A stretch of DNA of 64,000 nucleotides, from positions 96,679-160,678 of the forward strand of contig CALFEQ010000024.1 of assembly GCA_937949945.1 (NCBI GenBank), given 5' to 3'. This stretch comes from an uncultured Myxococcales bacterium. GTDB taxonomy: Bacteria; Myxococcota_A; Polyangia; Polyangiales; Polyangiaceae. The translations under genes and the position numbers were made by a program. The notes beneath the pieces are model-generated. The model was given only the letters and a program-made list of their open reading frames with translations, was not told the DNA's origin and searched no databases. Shown here piece after piece: positions 9,075-17,274 of the stretch; within the stretch, counting starts at the first letter, position 1; every line of letters begins with the position of its first letter.

Positions 9075-9779
9075 GTGCGATCCGTCATCGAGGGCATCAA
9101 GCGTTACGAAAAGCTCCACCGTCCCCGGTACACCGAGCGCTTCGCGACGCTCGCGAGCGGCCAGCATCCGCAGGCGATGTTCATCGGCTGCGCGGACAGT
9201 CGACTGGTCCCGAACCTCCTCGCTTCGGCAGAGCCCGGGGAGCTCTTCGTCGTCCGCAACGTCGCCAACCTCGTCCCGCCGAACGAGGGAGACCGGACCG
9301 CGGAACCGAGCGTCGCGGCGGCCGTCGAGTACGCCGTCGAGGTGCTCCGGATCGCCGACATCATCGTGTGCGGACACTCCGGCTGCGGCGGCGCGAGAGC
9401 TCTGCTCGAGCCTCCGCCTTCCTTGGAGGCGGTCCGGCGGTGGCTGGCCCCTGCGTCCGCGTCGGTCGAGCTCTGGCGTACGCGGGGTCCGCTCGACCCG
9501 TCCTACGCGGAGCACGACCAGCTCTCGCAGGTGACGACGCTCCACCAGCTCGAGAACCTCCTCACGTATCCGTGCGTCCGCGATCGCGTCGAGCGAGGCG
9601 AGCTCCGCCTGCACGCATGCTGGTTCGACATCCCCGCCGGCAGGCTCCTCGCGTACTCGGAGACGGCCGGCCGATTCATTCCGGCCGTCGACGCCCTCGA
9701 GCCGCCCGAGCCTTCGCGGCCGGTCCATGGCGGCGGTCGACGCGTCGGTGTCGAGGCGCCCCAGGTGGACGCGCGCTGA
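9075..9779 (+). CDS. Beta-class carbonic anhydrase
   Basis: Interconverts CO2 and bicarbonate. At 234 aa it has the beta-class zinc site: C39 and D41 with R43 in CADSR, and H101 with C104 in HSGC. The GTG at 9075 is chosen because GGGAGG lies about six bases upstream; the frame remains open to the left only as antisense to the kinase gene. It is transcribed away from the two-component system. A 27-bp stem-loop separates it from the convergent thioredoxin-like gene. With the SulP transporter about 3.6 kb away it may take part in inorganic carbon handling, which is inference. Confidence 0.94.
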   Translation: MRSVIEGIKRYEKLHRPRYTERFATLASGQHPQAMFIGCADSRLVPNLLASAEPGELFVVRNVANLVPPNEGDRTAEPSVAAAVEYAVEVLRIADIIVCGHSGCGGARALLEPPPSLEAVRRWLAPASASVELWRTRGPLDPSYAEHDQLSQVTTLHQLENLLTYPCVRDRVERGELRLHACWFDIPAGRLLAYSETAGRFIPAVDALEPPEPSRPVHGGGRRVGVEAPQVDAR

Positions 9780-9831
9780 CGGCTCGGCGCCTTTCGCCTC
9801 GCGCGGCACCTCGCGGAGCTCGGACGTCGGC

Positions 9832-9858
9832 GCGCGTCCGGCATGGAGCCGGACGCGC
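9832..9858. terminator. Stem-loop between convergent genes
   Basis: A perfect 11-bp inverted repeat (GCGCGTCCGGC and its complement) around a 5-nt loop lies between the stop of the carbonic anhydrase gene (9779) and the stop of the thioredoxin-like gene (9870). No U-run follows on either strand, so it is a candidate bidirectional or Rho-assisted terminator rather than a canonical intrinsic one. Confidence 0.5.
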
Positions 9859-9869
9859 CGTCCGTCCGA

Positions 9870-10397
9870 TCACTTCCACTTGATCGAGCAGCCGAAGGCG
9901 ACCGTCTCGAGCACCGGCGGGTCCTTGCCGGCGAGGAGCGCGTCGAGGGCGTTCCGCAGATCGTGCGACGTCACCTGGGACTCGTCGCGGTGGTTGTCGT
10001 CGATGCGTCCGTGGTAGCGGAGCTTGCGCTGCTTGTCGAAGACGAACACCTCGGGCGTGAACCGCGCGCCGAGCGCGCGCACGAACGCCTGGGAGTCGTC
10101 ACGCAGGTACGGGAACGGAAATCCACGCTCCCTCGCGCGCACCTTCATCGGCTCCATGCCGTCGTCCGGATATCGCGTGGCGTCGTTCGCGTTGACGGCG
10201 ACCCAACCCACGCCGCGCGGTCCGTACTCCTTCGCGAGCGCGACGAGCCGCGGCTCGTACGCGATCACGTACGGACAGTGATTGCAGGACACGACGACGA
10301 CGAGCAGGTCCTGTTCGAACGACGCCAGCGAATGCGTCTTGTCGTCCGTGCCCGGCAGCTCGAACGGCGGGCACGATGCATTGATCTCGAGAGCCAT
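9870..10397 (-). CDS. Thioredoxin-fold redox protein (AhpC/TSA-like)
   Basis: Cytoplasmic 175-aa thioredoxin-like protein. It begins with a peroxiredoxin-like PPFELPGTDDK segment. The redox motif is CNHC (C38, C41) in SCNHCPYV, a variant of CxxC found in a family of 'thioredoxin family' proteins that pass as AhpC/TSA-like. The later segments GWVAVNAND and TPEVFVFD match the rest of the fold (cis-Pro before EVFVFD). The ATG at 10397 has a GAGGATC Shine-Dalgarno right before it, so the longer reading to 10457 is not used. No signal peptide is seen. Its electron partner is unknown. Confidence 0.85.
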   Translation of the reverse strand: MALEINASCPPFELPGTDDKTHSLASFEQDLLVVVVSCNHCPYVIAYEPRLVALAKEYGPRGVGWVAVNANDATRYPDDGMEPMKVRARERGFPFPYLRDDSQAFVRALGARFTPEVFVFDKQRKLRYHGRIDDNHRDESQVTSHDLRNALDALLAGKDPPVLETVAFGCSIKWK

Positions 10398-10675
10398 GAT
10401 CCTCGTGTGACCCCACGTCTCGAGACGCGTGCACGCGCCGGAGACTCGGGGCGGCAAGCGGGGCAGACCCCTGAACGAAGCGGTCCGCGGACCCTAGCAT
10501 TTTTCGGATCCGTCCCGGCCTTCGGGCGCCGCCCCTCCCCTCGAGAGCCTCGAGCTCGAGGCGTCGGTTGCGCACGACAGCGTTGCTTTGTGCAACAACT
10601 CGTTCTCAGCGGTGAATTTCCGTGATTTGCGCGCGGGTACGATGCAGAATGCATCGGCACGAAGGTGATGGACGC

Positions 10676-11083
10676 ATGGGCAGGACGCCGAAGGCAGCGC
10701 TGACGAGGTCCCGGGAGAGCGAGCGCCACTGGACCCTCCTCACGCCGCACGCACTCGTTCTTCTATGCATCGCCCGGGATCCCGACACCCGCGTGCGCGA
10801 GATCGCCGAGACCGTCGGGATCAGCGAGCGCGGCGCGCACCAGATCGTCGCGGACCTGGTCCAGGCCGGCTACGTCCGCCGCTCGCGAGTCGGACGCCGC
10901 AACCACTACGCGATCGAAGAGAGGATGACGCTGAAGCACGGCATCCTCCGCCATCGGAGCGTGGCGAGCATCGTCGCGCTGCTCGGTCCGGAGCCGCGTC
11001 GGCTGCCGCCGAAGACGTCGCGCCAGGGACGCGTGACGAACGGGAGCGCGGTGTCGAAGGCCGTGAAGCGGCGGGCGGCTTAG
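10676..11083 (+). CDS. Winged-helix transcriptional regulator (MarR-like)
   Basis: Small DNA-binding protein of 135 aa. The winged helix-turn-helix is clear: RVREIAETVGISERGAHQIV forms helices 2 and 3, followed by the wing YVRRSRVGRRNHYAI. The C-terminus is basic. The start is uncertain: 10676 is preferred because a GAAGG lies 11 bases upstream, but ATGs at 10649 and 10642 are in frame. An AT-rich perfect inverted repeat (11124-11140) just behind the gene, and a GTTGC/GCAAC repeat around 10582-10596 just before it, are possible binding sites. No effector domain is visible, so the signal is unknown. Confidence 0.8.
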   Translation: MGRTPKAALTRSRESERHWTLLTPHALVLLCIARDPDTRVREIAETVGISERGAHQIVADLVQAGYVRRSRVGRRNHYAIEERMTLKHGILRHRSVASIVALLGPEPRRLPPKTSRQGRVTNGSAVSKAVKRRAA

Positions 11084-11123
11084 ACAGGGAGCCCGGGGGA
11101 GACAGCGAGGTCGCTCGCGGCCT

Positions 11124-11140
11124 ATTTGTATTATACAAAT
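11124..11140. promoter_or_regulatory. AT-rich palindrome, candidate operator
   Basis: ATTTGTA-TTA-TACAAAT: 7-bp perfect arms around a 3-bp centre, all A/T except the two G/C pairs, in DNA that is otherwise extremely GC-rich. It lies 40 bp downstream of the winged-helix regulator gene and 222 bp upstream of the MYXO-CTERM gene, so it could be an operator for either transcription direction. Confidence 0.5.
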
Positions 11141-11300
11141 TTCCCCGGGAAGACGGGTTCGCGTCCGACCGGTGAACGGTCCGGCGTGCTCGACGGCCTG
11201 CCTCGGCGATCGTCCTTTTCGCCCGACGTGCAATAGCGGCCGCGGCCCCCGGGGGATCCGCTGATCGCGCACGTTCTTGCGCGAAATGAGATGCGGCTCG

Positions 11301-11328
11301 TTGCGGGTACGCAAAGGTGTGCTACAGA
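11301..11328 (+). promoter_or_regulatory. Possible sigma-70-type promoter for the MYXO-CTERM gene
   Basis: TTGCGG, a 16-bp spacer and TACAGA lie 33 bp upstream of the ATG at 11362. The match to consensus is partial, so this is a weak prediction. A GTGTG/CACAC repeat overlaps the -10 region. Confidence 0.3.
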
Positions 11329-11361
11329 CACACACGTTGGTGGGTGGTGAGGGGTAGCCAA

Positions 11362-12828
11362 ATGCCGAAGCATCCCGTGGTTTTGGGCCGTGTCGTCCCC
11401 GTGCTCGTGGCCTCGGCGGTCATGAGCGTGGCCTCGTTCGCGGCCGCGGATTCGGACTGCGCCGGGGGCCGCTGCTCGATCGCGACGCCGTCGCTGAAGC
11501 TCGAAGGGAAAGACCCCCTTCGCACGACGATCGACACGGGATGGATGCCCTCCTGCGAAGACGGCCGGGAGCACTGCAACAAGGGGCTCCAGATCCGCGC
11601 GAACATCGCGCTCACCGCCGTCACGGCCCAGGACAGCTTGTTCACCGCCGCCCTCGCCCAGAGCGCCGCGGTGAAGGCCTCGTGGGAGACGCCCGGGAAG
11701 CTCGAGCTGCGCCTCGCGTCGCTGCCGGGTCAGGACGGCGTGTTCACCGTCACGCACGCGCTCACGCCGAACGTCGAGGTCTACGTCGACATCGGGCCGA
11801 TCGAGCAAGGCTTCACGATCCCGGCCACGCGCCTGTTGCAGCTCGTGCCCGGGTCGCGCTTCGCGTACACGGCGACGGCGTCCGCTCCGTTCAACGGCTG
11901 GGCGCTCGACGGCGCATCGGTCGTCGTCCCCGCGCCGCCTCTCCAGGACGCGCAGCTCTTCTCGATCGAGCTGACCAGAATCACCGACGTCATCGGCAAG
12001 TTCGCGAACGGCTCGATCTCGCTCCATGCGCAGACGTCACCGACGGTGACGTACCGCACGACGAGGGTGATGCTCGCCGATCGCGAGCTCCACACCGACT
12101 CGGTCGTGCAGCTTCCCTTCCCGCCGGGGAACCACGACTACCTCGAGTTTCCCGCGAGCATCGAGGGCGAGCTCACCGCGTCGGGCGACATCGACGTCCT
12201 GCCCGCGGCGACGCTGAGCAACCTCGGCGACGCGAACTTCAACCCGCCGATCGCGATCACCTTCAGCAGCGTGAAGGTGCGGAAGCACTACGAGAGCGGT
12301 GCGCAGCGGTACTCGTTCGCGTACAAGACGATCCGCATCCCGCTACCGAACGTCCGCCACTTCGTGCTCGACACGGACGGCGGCGACGTCGCCGTCGGCG
12401 AAGAGGCCGAGGTCCCGGCGCGGATGGAGAACACGGGTGAAGCGCCGCTCCAGGTGCGCCTCGAGAGCTCCGATCCGCGCTTCATCGTCCCCGACGGTCC
12501 CATCCAGATCGCGCCGAAGTCGACGCGGGCGCTCGACATCGCGTTCCGCCCCGAGGCCCTCGGTCCCGCGGAGGCGACGATCACCGCCTACACGAACGAT
12601 CCCGACACGCCGGAGCTGACCTTCACCGTGACCGCCAACGGCGCCAAGGTGACGCGCCGCCCTGGAGACAAGGCGGCCGGCTCCACCCCCGACGACGACG
12701 AGGATTCGCTCCTCGGAGCAGACGGCTGCGGCTGCAAGACGGCCGGCGCCCCGTCCGGGCACGGCCTGGCGGGCCTCGGCGCGCTCGCGCTCGGCCTCGT
12801 CGCCCTGACGCGGCGCCGACGCGCCTGA
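11362..12828 (+). CDS. Exported protein with MYXO-CTERM-type sorting tail
   Basis: 488-aa secreted protein. Residues 1-29 are a signal peptide (VVPVLVASAVMSVASFAAA). The body has no recognised enzyme motif and looks beta-rich. Around residues 330-430 it resembles an ASH/choice-of-anchor immunoglobulin-like domain (VPARMENTGEAPLQVRLES, ALDIAFRP, ITAYTNDPDTPE). The C-terminus is a Cys-containing DGCGCK segment, a hydrophobic helix (LAGLGALALGLVALT) and RRRRA, which is the MYXO-CTERM sorting signal processed by a rhombosortase-like system in myxobacteria. It should therefore end up on the cell surface. GAGGGG before the ATG at 11362 supports this start. Function unknown. Confidence 0.88.
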   Translation: MPKHPVVLGRVVPVLVASAVMSVASFAAADSDCAGGRCSIATPSLKLEGKDPLRTTIDTGWMPSCEDGREHCNKGLQIRANIALTAVTAQDSLFTAALAQSAAVKASWETPGKLELRLASLPGQDGVFTVTHALTPNVEVYVDIGPIEQGFTIPATRLLQLVPGSRFAYTATASAPFNGWALDGASVVVPAPPLQDAQLFSIELTRITDVIGKFANGSISLHAQTSPTVTYRTTRVMLADRELHTDSVVQLPFPPGNHDYLEFPASIEGELTASGDIDVLPAATLSNLGDANFNPPIAITFSSVKVRKHYESGAQRYSFAYKTIRIPLPNVRHFVLDTDGGDVAVGEEAEVPARMENTGEAPLQVRLESSDPRFIVPDGPIQIAPKSTRALDIAFRPEALGPAEATITAYTNDPDTPELTFTVTANGAKVTRRPGDKAAGSTPDDDEDSLLGADGCGCKTAGAPSGHGLAGLGALALGLVALTRRRRA

Positions 12829-12852
12829 GCGCCCGAGGCCTGCGGCTCGGGC

Positions 12853-12909
12853 AGTCCTCCGTCCTCACCCTTCGAGCCCAAGGAAGGCGCCCCTCACTGA
12901 GGACTGAGG
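12853..12909. repeat. Inverted pair of CTGAGGA-type heptamer repeats
   Basis: AGTCCTCCGTCCTCAC (12853-12868) follows the stop of the MYXO-CTERM gene, and CTGAGGACTGAGG (12897-12909) precedes the stop of the convergent gene at 12912. Read on each gene's own coding strand, both are the AGTCCTC sense. This is the first copy of a family seen again near 36.5, 36.9, 56.3 and 56.5 kb. Confidence 0.75.
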
Positions 12910-12911
12910 CC

Positions 12912-13250
12912 TCACTTCTTCCTCCTCAGCCGCTCCGCGGCGACGAACTCCGGGCTCGCGAAGAGCGCGCAGTCGCAATAGCCCTGGCGCGCGATGTCCT
13001 CGTGATGGGGCTTGCACGGGCAGACCATGTCCGAGCCCTTCTTCTTCGACTCCTCCACGTCCGCGCACGGGCAGTACATGCGGCCGTGCTCGACGAGGTT
13101 GTCCGTGAGCCCTTGGATGACGTTCTCGACGACCTCGGGCTCCGGATAGAGCTCGTACTTTCCCTTCTGCACGTACGTGGCGACGAACTTGCGGACGCGC
13201 CGCAGCGCCGCTTCCCGCCTGTCCGCCCCGGACTCGCGTTCGTCGCTCAC
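12912..13250 (-). CDS. Ferredoxin-thioredoxin reductase catalytic-subunit-like protein
   Basis: 112-aa protein with the three CxC pairs of the FTR beta-chain family: C60/C62, C77/C79 and C92/C94. Plant and cyanobacterial FTR uses a [4Fe-4S] cluster and an active-site disulfide drawn from these cysteines to reduce thioredoxin with ferredoxin electrons. Here the spacings are 14 and 12 residues, against 16 and 8 in the classical enzyme, and no variable subunit or ferredoxin gene is adjacent. It is therefore FTR-like in fold, but its partner is unknown. It is transcribed in the same direction as rpsU, with a strong terminator between them, so it likely has its own promoter. Confidence 0.85.
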   Translation of the reverse strand: MSDERESGADRREAALRRVRKFVATYVQKGKYELYPEPEVVENVIQGLTDNLVEHGRMYCPCADVEESKKKGSDMVCPCKPHHEDIARQGYCDCALFASPEFVAAERLRRKK

Positions 13251-13296
13251 GTGTCGATTCTACGCGCTCGATTGCGACGCACCTGCCCCATCGAGC

Positions 13297-13335
13297 ACAC
13301 AAAACGACGAAAGGCGAACGTGCGGCACGTTCGCC
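13297..13335 (-). terminator. Intrinsic terminator after rpsU
   Basis: On the minus strand a perfect hairpin (GGCGAACGTGC arms at 13313-13335, about 10 bp with a 3-nt loop) starts 26 bp after the rpsU stop. It is followed by TTTCGTCGTTTTGTGTG, a broken U-rich tail. This is the most convincing intrinsic terminator in the window. Confidence 0.8.
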
Positions 13336-13360
13336 CGGTCGCATCGAAGAGTGGCGGCGC

Positions 13361-13594
13361 TCAGCCCTTCGTCGGCGTCGCGTCGAGCTTCGCGCGCTTG
13401 CGCCGACGGCGGGCCGCCTCGGCCTGCTTCTTCCGGCGCTTGACGCTCGGCTTCATGTAGTGACGGCGCATCTTGAGCTCACGAAGCACGCCCTCGGAGG
13501 CGAGCTTGCGCTTGAGCATCTTGATGGCGCGCTCGATTCCACGGTCGCTGACCACGACCTCGAGCGGCTTGCACTGGACGGCTTCACTCGGCAT
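13361..13594 (-). CDS. rpsU: 30S ribosomal protein S21
   Basis: Small-subunit ribosomal protein bS21, needed for translation initiation. The 77-aa product has the family pattern: LEVVVSDRGIERAIKMLKRK near the N-terminus, GVLRELKMRRHYMKPS, then a long Lys/Arg-rich tail. The ATG at 13594 is preceded by AGGAG about 12 bases upstream. The tail is longer than in E. coli (71 aa), as is usual for deltaproteobacterial S21. It is a single-gene unit closed by the hairpin at 13297-13335, divergent from the Ser/Thr kinase gene. Confidence 0.95.
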   Translation of the reverse strand: MPSEAVQCKPLEVVVSDRGIERAIKMLKRKLASEGVLRELKMRRHYMKPSVKRRKKQAEAARRRRKRAKLDATPTKG

Positions 13595-13819
13595 CGCTGA
13601 AGAGTCTCCTGAAGTCGCCGGGGCTCGGTCGACCCGGCGAGAGCACGCACCGATACCACGGCCCTTCGACCGTAGCCAGCGATTTCTCGGCCGTTTCCCG
13701 GGCCGGGCGTCCGAAGAGGGCAGACGGGCACACGGGGCCGAAGGACCGGGACCGTCGAACGCGGCCTCGTCTATGCTTCCGCTCGGACACGGCCGGGCGC
13801 CCCGAGTCCTTCCCCGATC

Positions 13820-16489
13820 ATGCTCAAGCCTGGAGACCTCGTCGGCCCTTACGAGATCCGCGGATTTCTGGGTCAGGGCGGGATGGGCAAGGTCTATCGG
13901 GCGTTCGACCCCCGGCTCGAGCGCACGGTCGCCCTCAAGATCATCGCCGTGCCGGACGGCTCGCAGACGCCGCCGTCGAAGGCGCCCCCGAGCTCGATCG
14001 GCGAGCTGTCCGCCCGGCTCTTGCGCGAGGCGCGCGCGGTCGCCTCCCTCAACCACCCGAACGTCGTCGCCATCTACGACGTCGGCGAGTCCGACGGACG
14101 GCTCTATCTCGCGATGGAGTACGTCGTCGGCGCCACGCTCCGGAGCTTCGTCGGCGACCACGAGGTGCCGCTGCCCCGGCGCGTCCGCTGGCTCGTCGAC
14201 GTCGCCCGCGCGCTCGAGGCGGCGCACAAGGTCGGGATCATCCATCGCGACGTGAAGCCCGAGAACGTGATGGTGCGCGAGGACGGGAGCGTGAAGGTCC
14301 TCGACTTCGGGATCGCACGTCGCGCGGCGACCGGCACCGACGACCCGCACGCCGTCGACACCGTCACGGGCGGGGGCGCCGTCGCAGGCACGCCCGTCTA
14401 CATGGCGCCCGAGCAGATCAAAGGCGGCGACGTGGACGCGCGCTGCGACCAGTTCGCGTGGGGCGTGATGGCCTACGAGCTCGTCACCGGCGAGCGTCCG
14501 TGGCCCGAGGCCGGCGACGTCCTCGGTCTCGTCGCCAACATCCTCACGGAGCCGCCGCGCCCGATCCGAGCGAAGGCGAAGGACGTCCCGAAGGTCGTCG
14601 AGGAGACCATCATGCGAGCGCTCGCGAAGCAGCCCGAGGCGCGCTTCGCGTCGATGGGCGACGTCGCCGACGCGCTCGAGCCGTTCGCCGCCCTCTCCAC
14701 GGGAGAGCGGATCCGCGTGACCGCGAGCTCGCCGACGGAGGACGCCGCCGCCTACGCCGCCACCACGCGCGTGCCCACGACGGTCTCGCTCGGGCCGTCA
14801 CCCGAGGCGGAGACGGCGCGCTCGGCCGTCGCTCGTCCCCGCCGGCCGATGTTGTCGCTCGGCGTGCCGCTGTTGCTCGCCGCGCTCGGCGGCGCGGCCT
14901 GGACCGTGAAGGCGTACACCGGCTGGCCGGGCACGCCGCGGCCGGCGTCGTCGGCGCCGCGTCCCCTCTCGACCGTGCCCGAAGCGGAGGCGGCCTACCG
15001 AGAGGCGATGAGCCTCTGGCGCGACGGCGCCGGCGCCAAGGCGCGGGCGGCGCTGAGCCGCGCCATCGAGCTCGATCCGACGTTCGCCGCCGCGCACCTC
15101 GAGCTCGCGCTCCAGCATGCGTCGATGAACGACGTCGCGGCGGCGCAGGAGGCGTTCCGCAGCGCGTTCGAGCACCGCCACATGCTCCTGCCTCGCGACG
15201 AGCGGCTCCTCGAGGCCAGCGAGCCGTACATCCGTCACAAACCGGACCTCGCCGAGTGGGAGACGCGGATGACGTCCGCCGTCTTCGAGCACCCGCGCGA
15301 TCCCGAGCTCCAGTACTACCTCGGACGGTCGCGGCAGCAGCAAGGCGACCACGACGGCGCGAAGACCGCTTTCGAGGCCGCGCTGCGGCTCGACGACGGC
15401 TTCGCCCCTGCCCTCGCCGCCCTCGCGAAATCCCATGCGGCCACCGGCGATGCAGAGAAGGCGCTCGAGGTGACCGACCGATGCACCAAGCGCTCGCTCG
15501 TCGCGGCGATCTGCGTGCAGGCGCGTTACGAGATGTTCGTCGCGAGCGGAGAGTGCAAGCGCGCACGCGAGGAGGCCACCGAGTGGGGAAGCCTCGAGCC
15601 GCAGTCCCCGCTGCCCTTCGCTCGCCTCGCGCGCGCGCTCCACGCCGACGGCGCCCCGCGACCGAGCATCGAGGAGGTCCTCTCGCGACGCTGGAGCCTC
15701 CTGTCCGAGAACGATCGCAAAGAGGAGGAGACCTGGGACCGGGCGCTCCTCGCCGTCCTCGATGGTGACTTCGCGAAGGCCGACGAGCTCGCGAAGGAGC
15801 ACGACGCGGCGCTCCCGGCCACCGCAGACTCGTGGGACCACGCGCGTCCGGCGCGGCTCCGCGTGAACCTCGCGCTCGAGACGGACCGCGTCGCCGAAGC
15901 GGCGAAGCTGGCGCGCGCGTTCCTCGACCGCGTGGACGCCTGGCCTCGTTTCGCGTTCGCCCCGGACCCGACGCTCGATTTCTACGAGCCGCTCTATCGC
16001 GCCGGCGAGATCACGAAAGAGGAGCTCGATCGCAAGCGAGCCGAGTGGATCGAGAACGAGCGGCGCCGCCTCGGCGAAGGTCGGAGCCCTCGCGACGCGT
16101 GGATCGAATGGGCGACCGTCTACGGCGGATTCGCGGAGACCCGAGAAGAGGCCCTCGAGGCGCTCGAACGCGCGCCCTCCCCCGACGGCCCGAGCGCTCG
16201 TGCCGGCACGTTCCTCGATTTCTCACTCGGCAAGGTCCATGCGCTCGCCGGACGATGGGACGACGCGATCCCGCGTCTCGAGCAGGTGGTCCGAAGCTGC
16301 GACACGTTCGACGCCGTGATGGTCATCACGCGCGCCCGGCTCCTGCTCGGTCGCGCCTACGAGGCGAAAGGCGACCTCGAGGCCGCGCGGGCGAGCTACG
16401 AGCGCGTGATCGAGACGTGGCCGCCGACGCTCCACTCGCGCACGCGAAGGCAGGCGACCGAGCGGCTCGCCGCCTTGACCCGTCACTGA
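13820..16489 (+). CDS. Ser/Thr protein kinase with transmembrane helix and TPR region
   Basis: 889-aa eukaryote-like kinase. The catalytic domain covers about 11-285: Gly loop GQGGMGKV (18-25), lysine K40, the catalytic loop HRDVKPEN (H142-R143-D144) and DFG (162-164), followed by APEQ in the activation segment. All catalytic residues are present. A membrane helix lies near 346-362 (LSLGVPLLLAALGGAAW). The rest, about 380-889, is alpha-helical with TPR-like units (AYREAMSLWRDGAGAKARAA, LELALQHASMNDVAAAQEAF). Because the kinase is N-terminal, the TPR region should be outside the cytoplasm. It is monocistronic. Its substrates may include the FHA proteins at 34-36 kb, which is inference. Confidence 0.94.
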   Translation: MLKPGDLVGPYEIRGFLGQGGMGKVYRAFDPRLERTVALKIIAVPDGSQTPPSKAPPSSIGELSARLLREARAVASLNHPNVVAIYDVGESDGRLYLAMEYVVGATLRSFVGDHEVPLPRRVRWLVDVARALEAAHKVGIIHRDVKPENVMVREDGSVKVLDFGIARRAATGTDDPHAVDTVTGGGAVAGTPVYMAPEQIKGGDVDARCDQFAWGVMAYELVTGERPWPEAGDVLGLVANILTEPPRPIRAKAKDVPKVVEETIMRALAKQPEARFASMGDVADALEPFAALSTGERIRVTASSPTEDAAAYAATTRVPTTVSLGPSPEAETARSAVARPRRPMLSLGVPLLLAALGGAAWTVKAYTGWPGTPRPASSAPRPLSTVPEAEAAYREAMSLWRDGAGAKARAALSRAIELDPTFAAAHLELALQHASMNDVAAAQEAFRSAFEHRHMLLPRDERLLEASEPYIRHKPDLAEWETRMTSAVFEHPRDPELQYYLGRSRQQQGDHDGAKTAFEAALRLDDGFAPALAALAKSHAATGDAEKALEVTDRCTKRSLVAAICVQARYEMFVASGECKRAREEATEWGSLEPQSPLPFARLARALHADGAPRPSIEEVLSRRWSLLSENDRKEEETWDRALLAVLDGDFAKADELAKEHDAALPATADSWDHARPARLRVNLALETDRVAEAAKLARAFLDRVDAWPRFAFAPDPTLDFYEPLYRAGEITKEELDRKRAEWIENERRRLGEGRSPRDAWIEWATVYGGFAETREEALEALERAPSPDGPSARAGTFLDFSLGKVHALAGRWDDAIPRLEQVVRSCDTFDAVMVITRARLLLGRAYEAKGDLEAARASYERVIETWPPTLHSRTRRQATERLAALTRH

Positions 16490-16504
16490 TCGAGGCGCGA
16501 GGCT

Positions 16505-16963
16505 TCAGGCAGCGCGCTTGCGACCGCGCCCGCGGCGCTTCGGAGCGGCGGCAGCGGCGGTGCCGTCTCCGACGAAGTACGTCGTCGCGCGCTTCTGGCC
16601 TTCCTTCCGGAGGCGCCCGTCCTTGAGACCTTCCGAGAGCGGACGCGGCAGCTCCTTGGCCTCGACGCCGAGGGCCTCGCGGATCTGCTCGGCGCGGAGG
16701 CCTTCGGGGTGCTTCTGGAGCAGCGAAACGATCTCGTCGACCATCCGCCCGATGTCCGAGGCCGAACGGCGACCGAGCCGCCCACCGCGCCCCCGCCGGC
16801 GCGCCCCCACCTCGACGACCGCAGCGCGTCCGCCGCGCGCAGCGCGAGCGCCCTGCAGCCCGGCCAGGGCCGTGAGCTCCTCGAGCGACGCCGAGCGCAA
16901 GGCGCCGATGATGTTCATTGCAAAGTCGGAAGCGAGGTCCTCAATCGTCTTTTTGAGATCCAT
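16505..16963 (-). CDS. Small DNA-binding protein: winged-helix core between two AT-hook-like patches
   Basis: 152-aa basic protein. Residues 1-40 form amphipathic helices; 55-66 (RRRGRGGRLGRR) and 142-150 (KRRGRGRKR) are AT-hook-like basic patches. Between them, IVSLLQKHPEGLRAEQIREA and the following KDGRLRKEGQKRATTYFV read as a winged helix-turn-helix. It is most likely a nucleoid-associated or architectural regulator. The ATG at 16963 is preceded by strikingly AT-rich DNA, which may hold its promoter and possibly its own binding sites. The ORF can be read much further upstream, but that part is not coding. Confidence 0.75.
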   Translation of the reverse strand: MDLKKTIEDLASDFAMNIIGALRSASLEELTALAGLQGARAARGGRAAVVEVGARRRGRGGRLGRRSASDIGRMVDEIVSLLQKHPEGLRAEQIREALGVEAKELPRPLSEGLKDGRLRKEGQKRATTYFVGDGTAAAAAPKRRGRGRKRAA

Positions 16964-17274
16964 TTTGCTTTCAGCACATAAATCATTCGATATACATTCT
17001 GCAAAGGAAATTCGACCAGTCGGACGAAACGAGCCGAACTGGTACGCTCGCGCGCCAATCCCCCTCGGAAAAACGGCCGCGGGACCACCTCGTCCGTGAT
17101 CGTCCCGCGCCCACGCGCCCGGAGCAGCCCGAAGTGGTCGAGTTTCCACGCCGATGAATCGCGCGCGAGACGACCGCCTGATTCCGTATTTGACGCTTTC
17201 TTGGATTCCTCGATTTTCGACGCGAACGACGATCGCACCTCCACGACGTCTTCGCGTGGAGCCCGTGGCCGCGA
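16964..17274. other. AT-rich intergenic region, no gene seen
   Basis: No supported coding sequence. The half next to the DNA-binding gene (about 16964-17030) is far richer in A/T than anything around it, with segments such as ATAAATCATTCGATATACAT. On the minus strand, TTGCAG, 17 bp and TTATGT could form a promoter, but the -10 match is weak. Confidence 0.5.
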
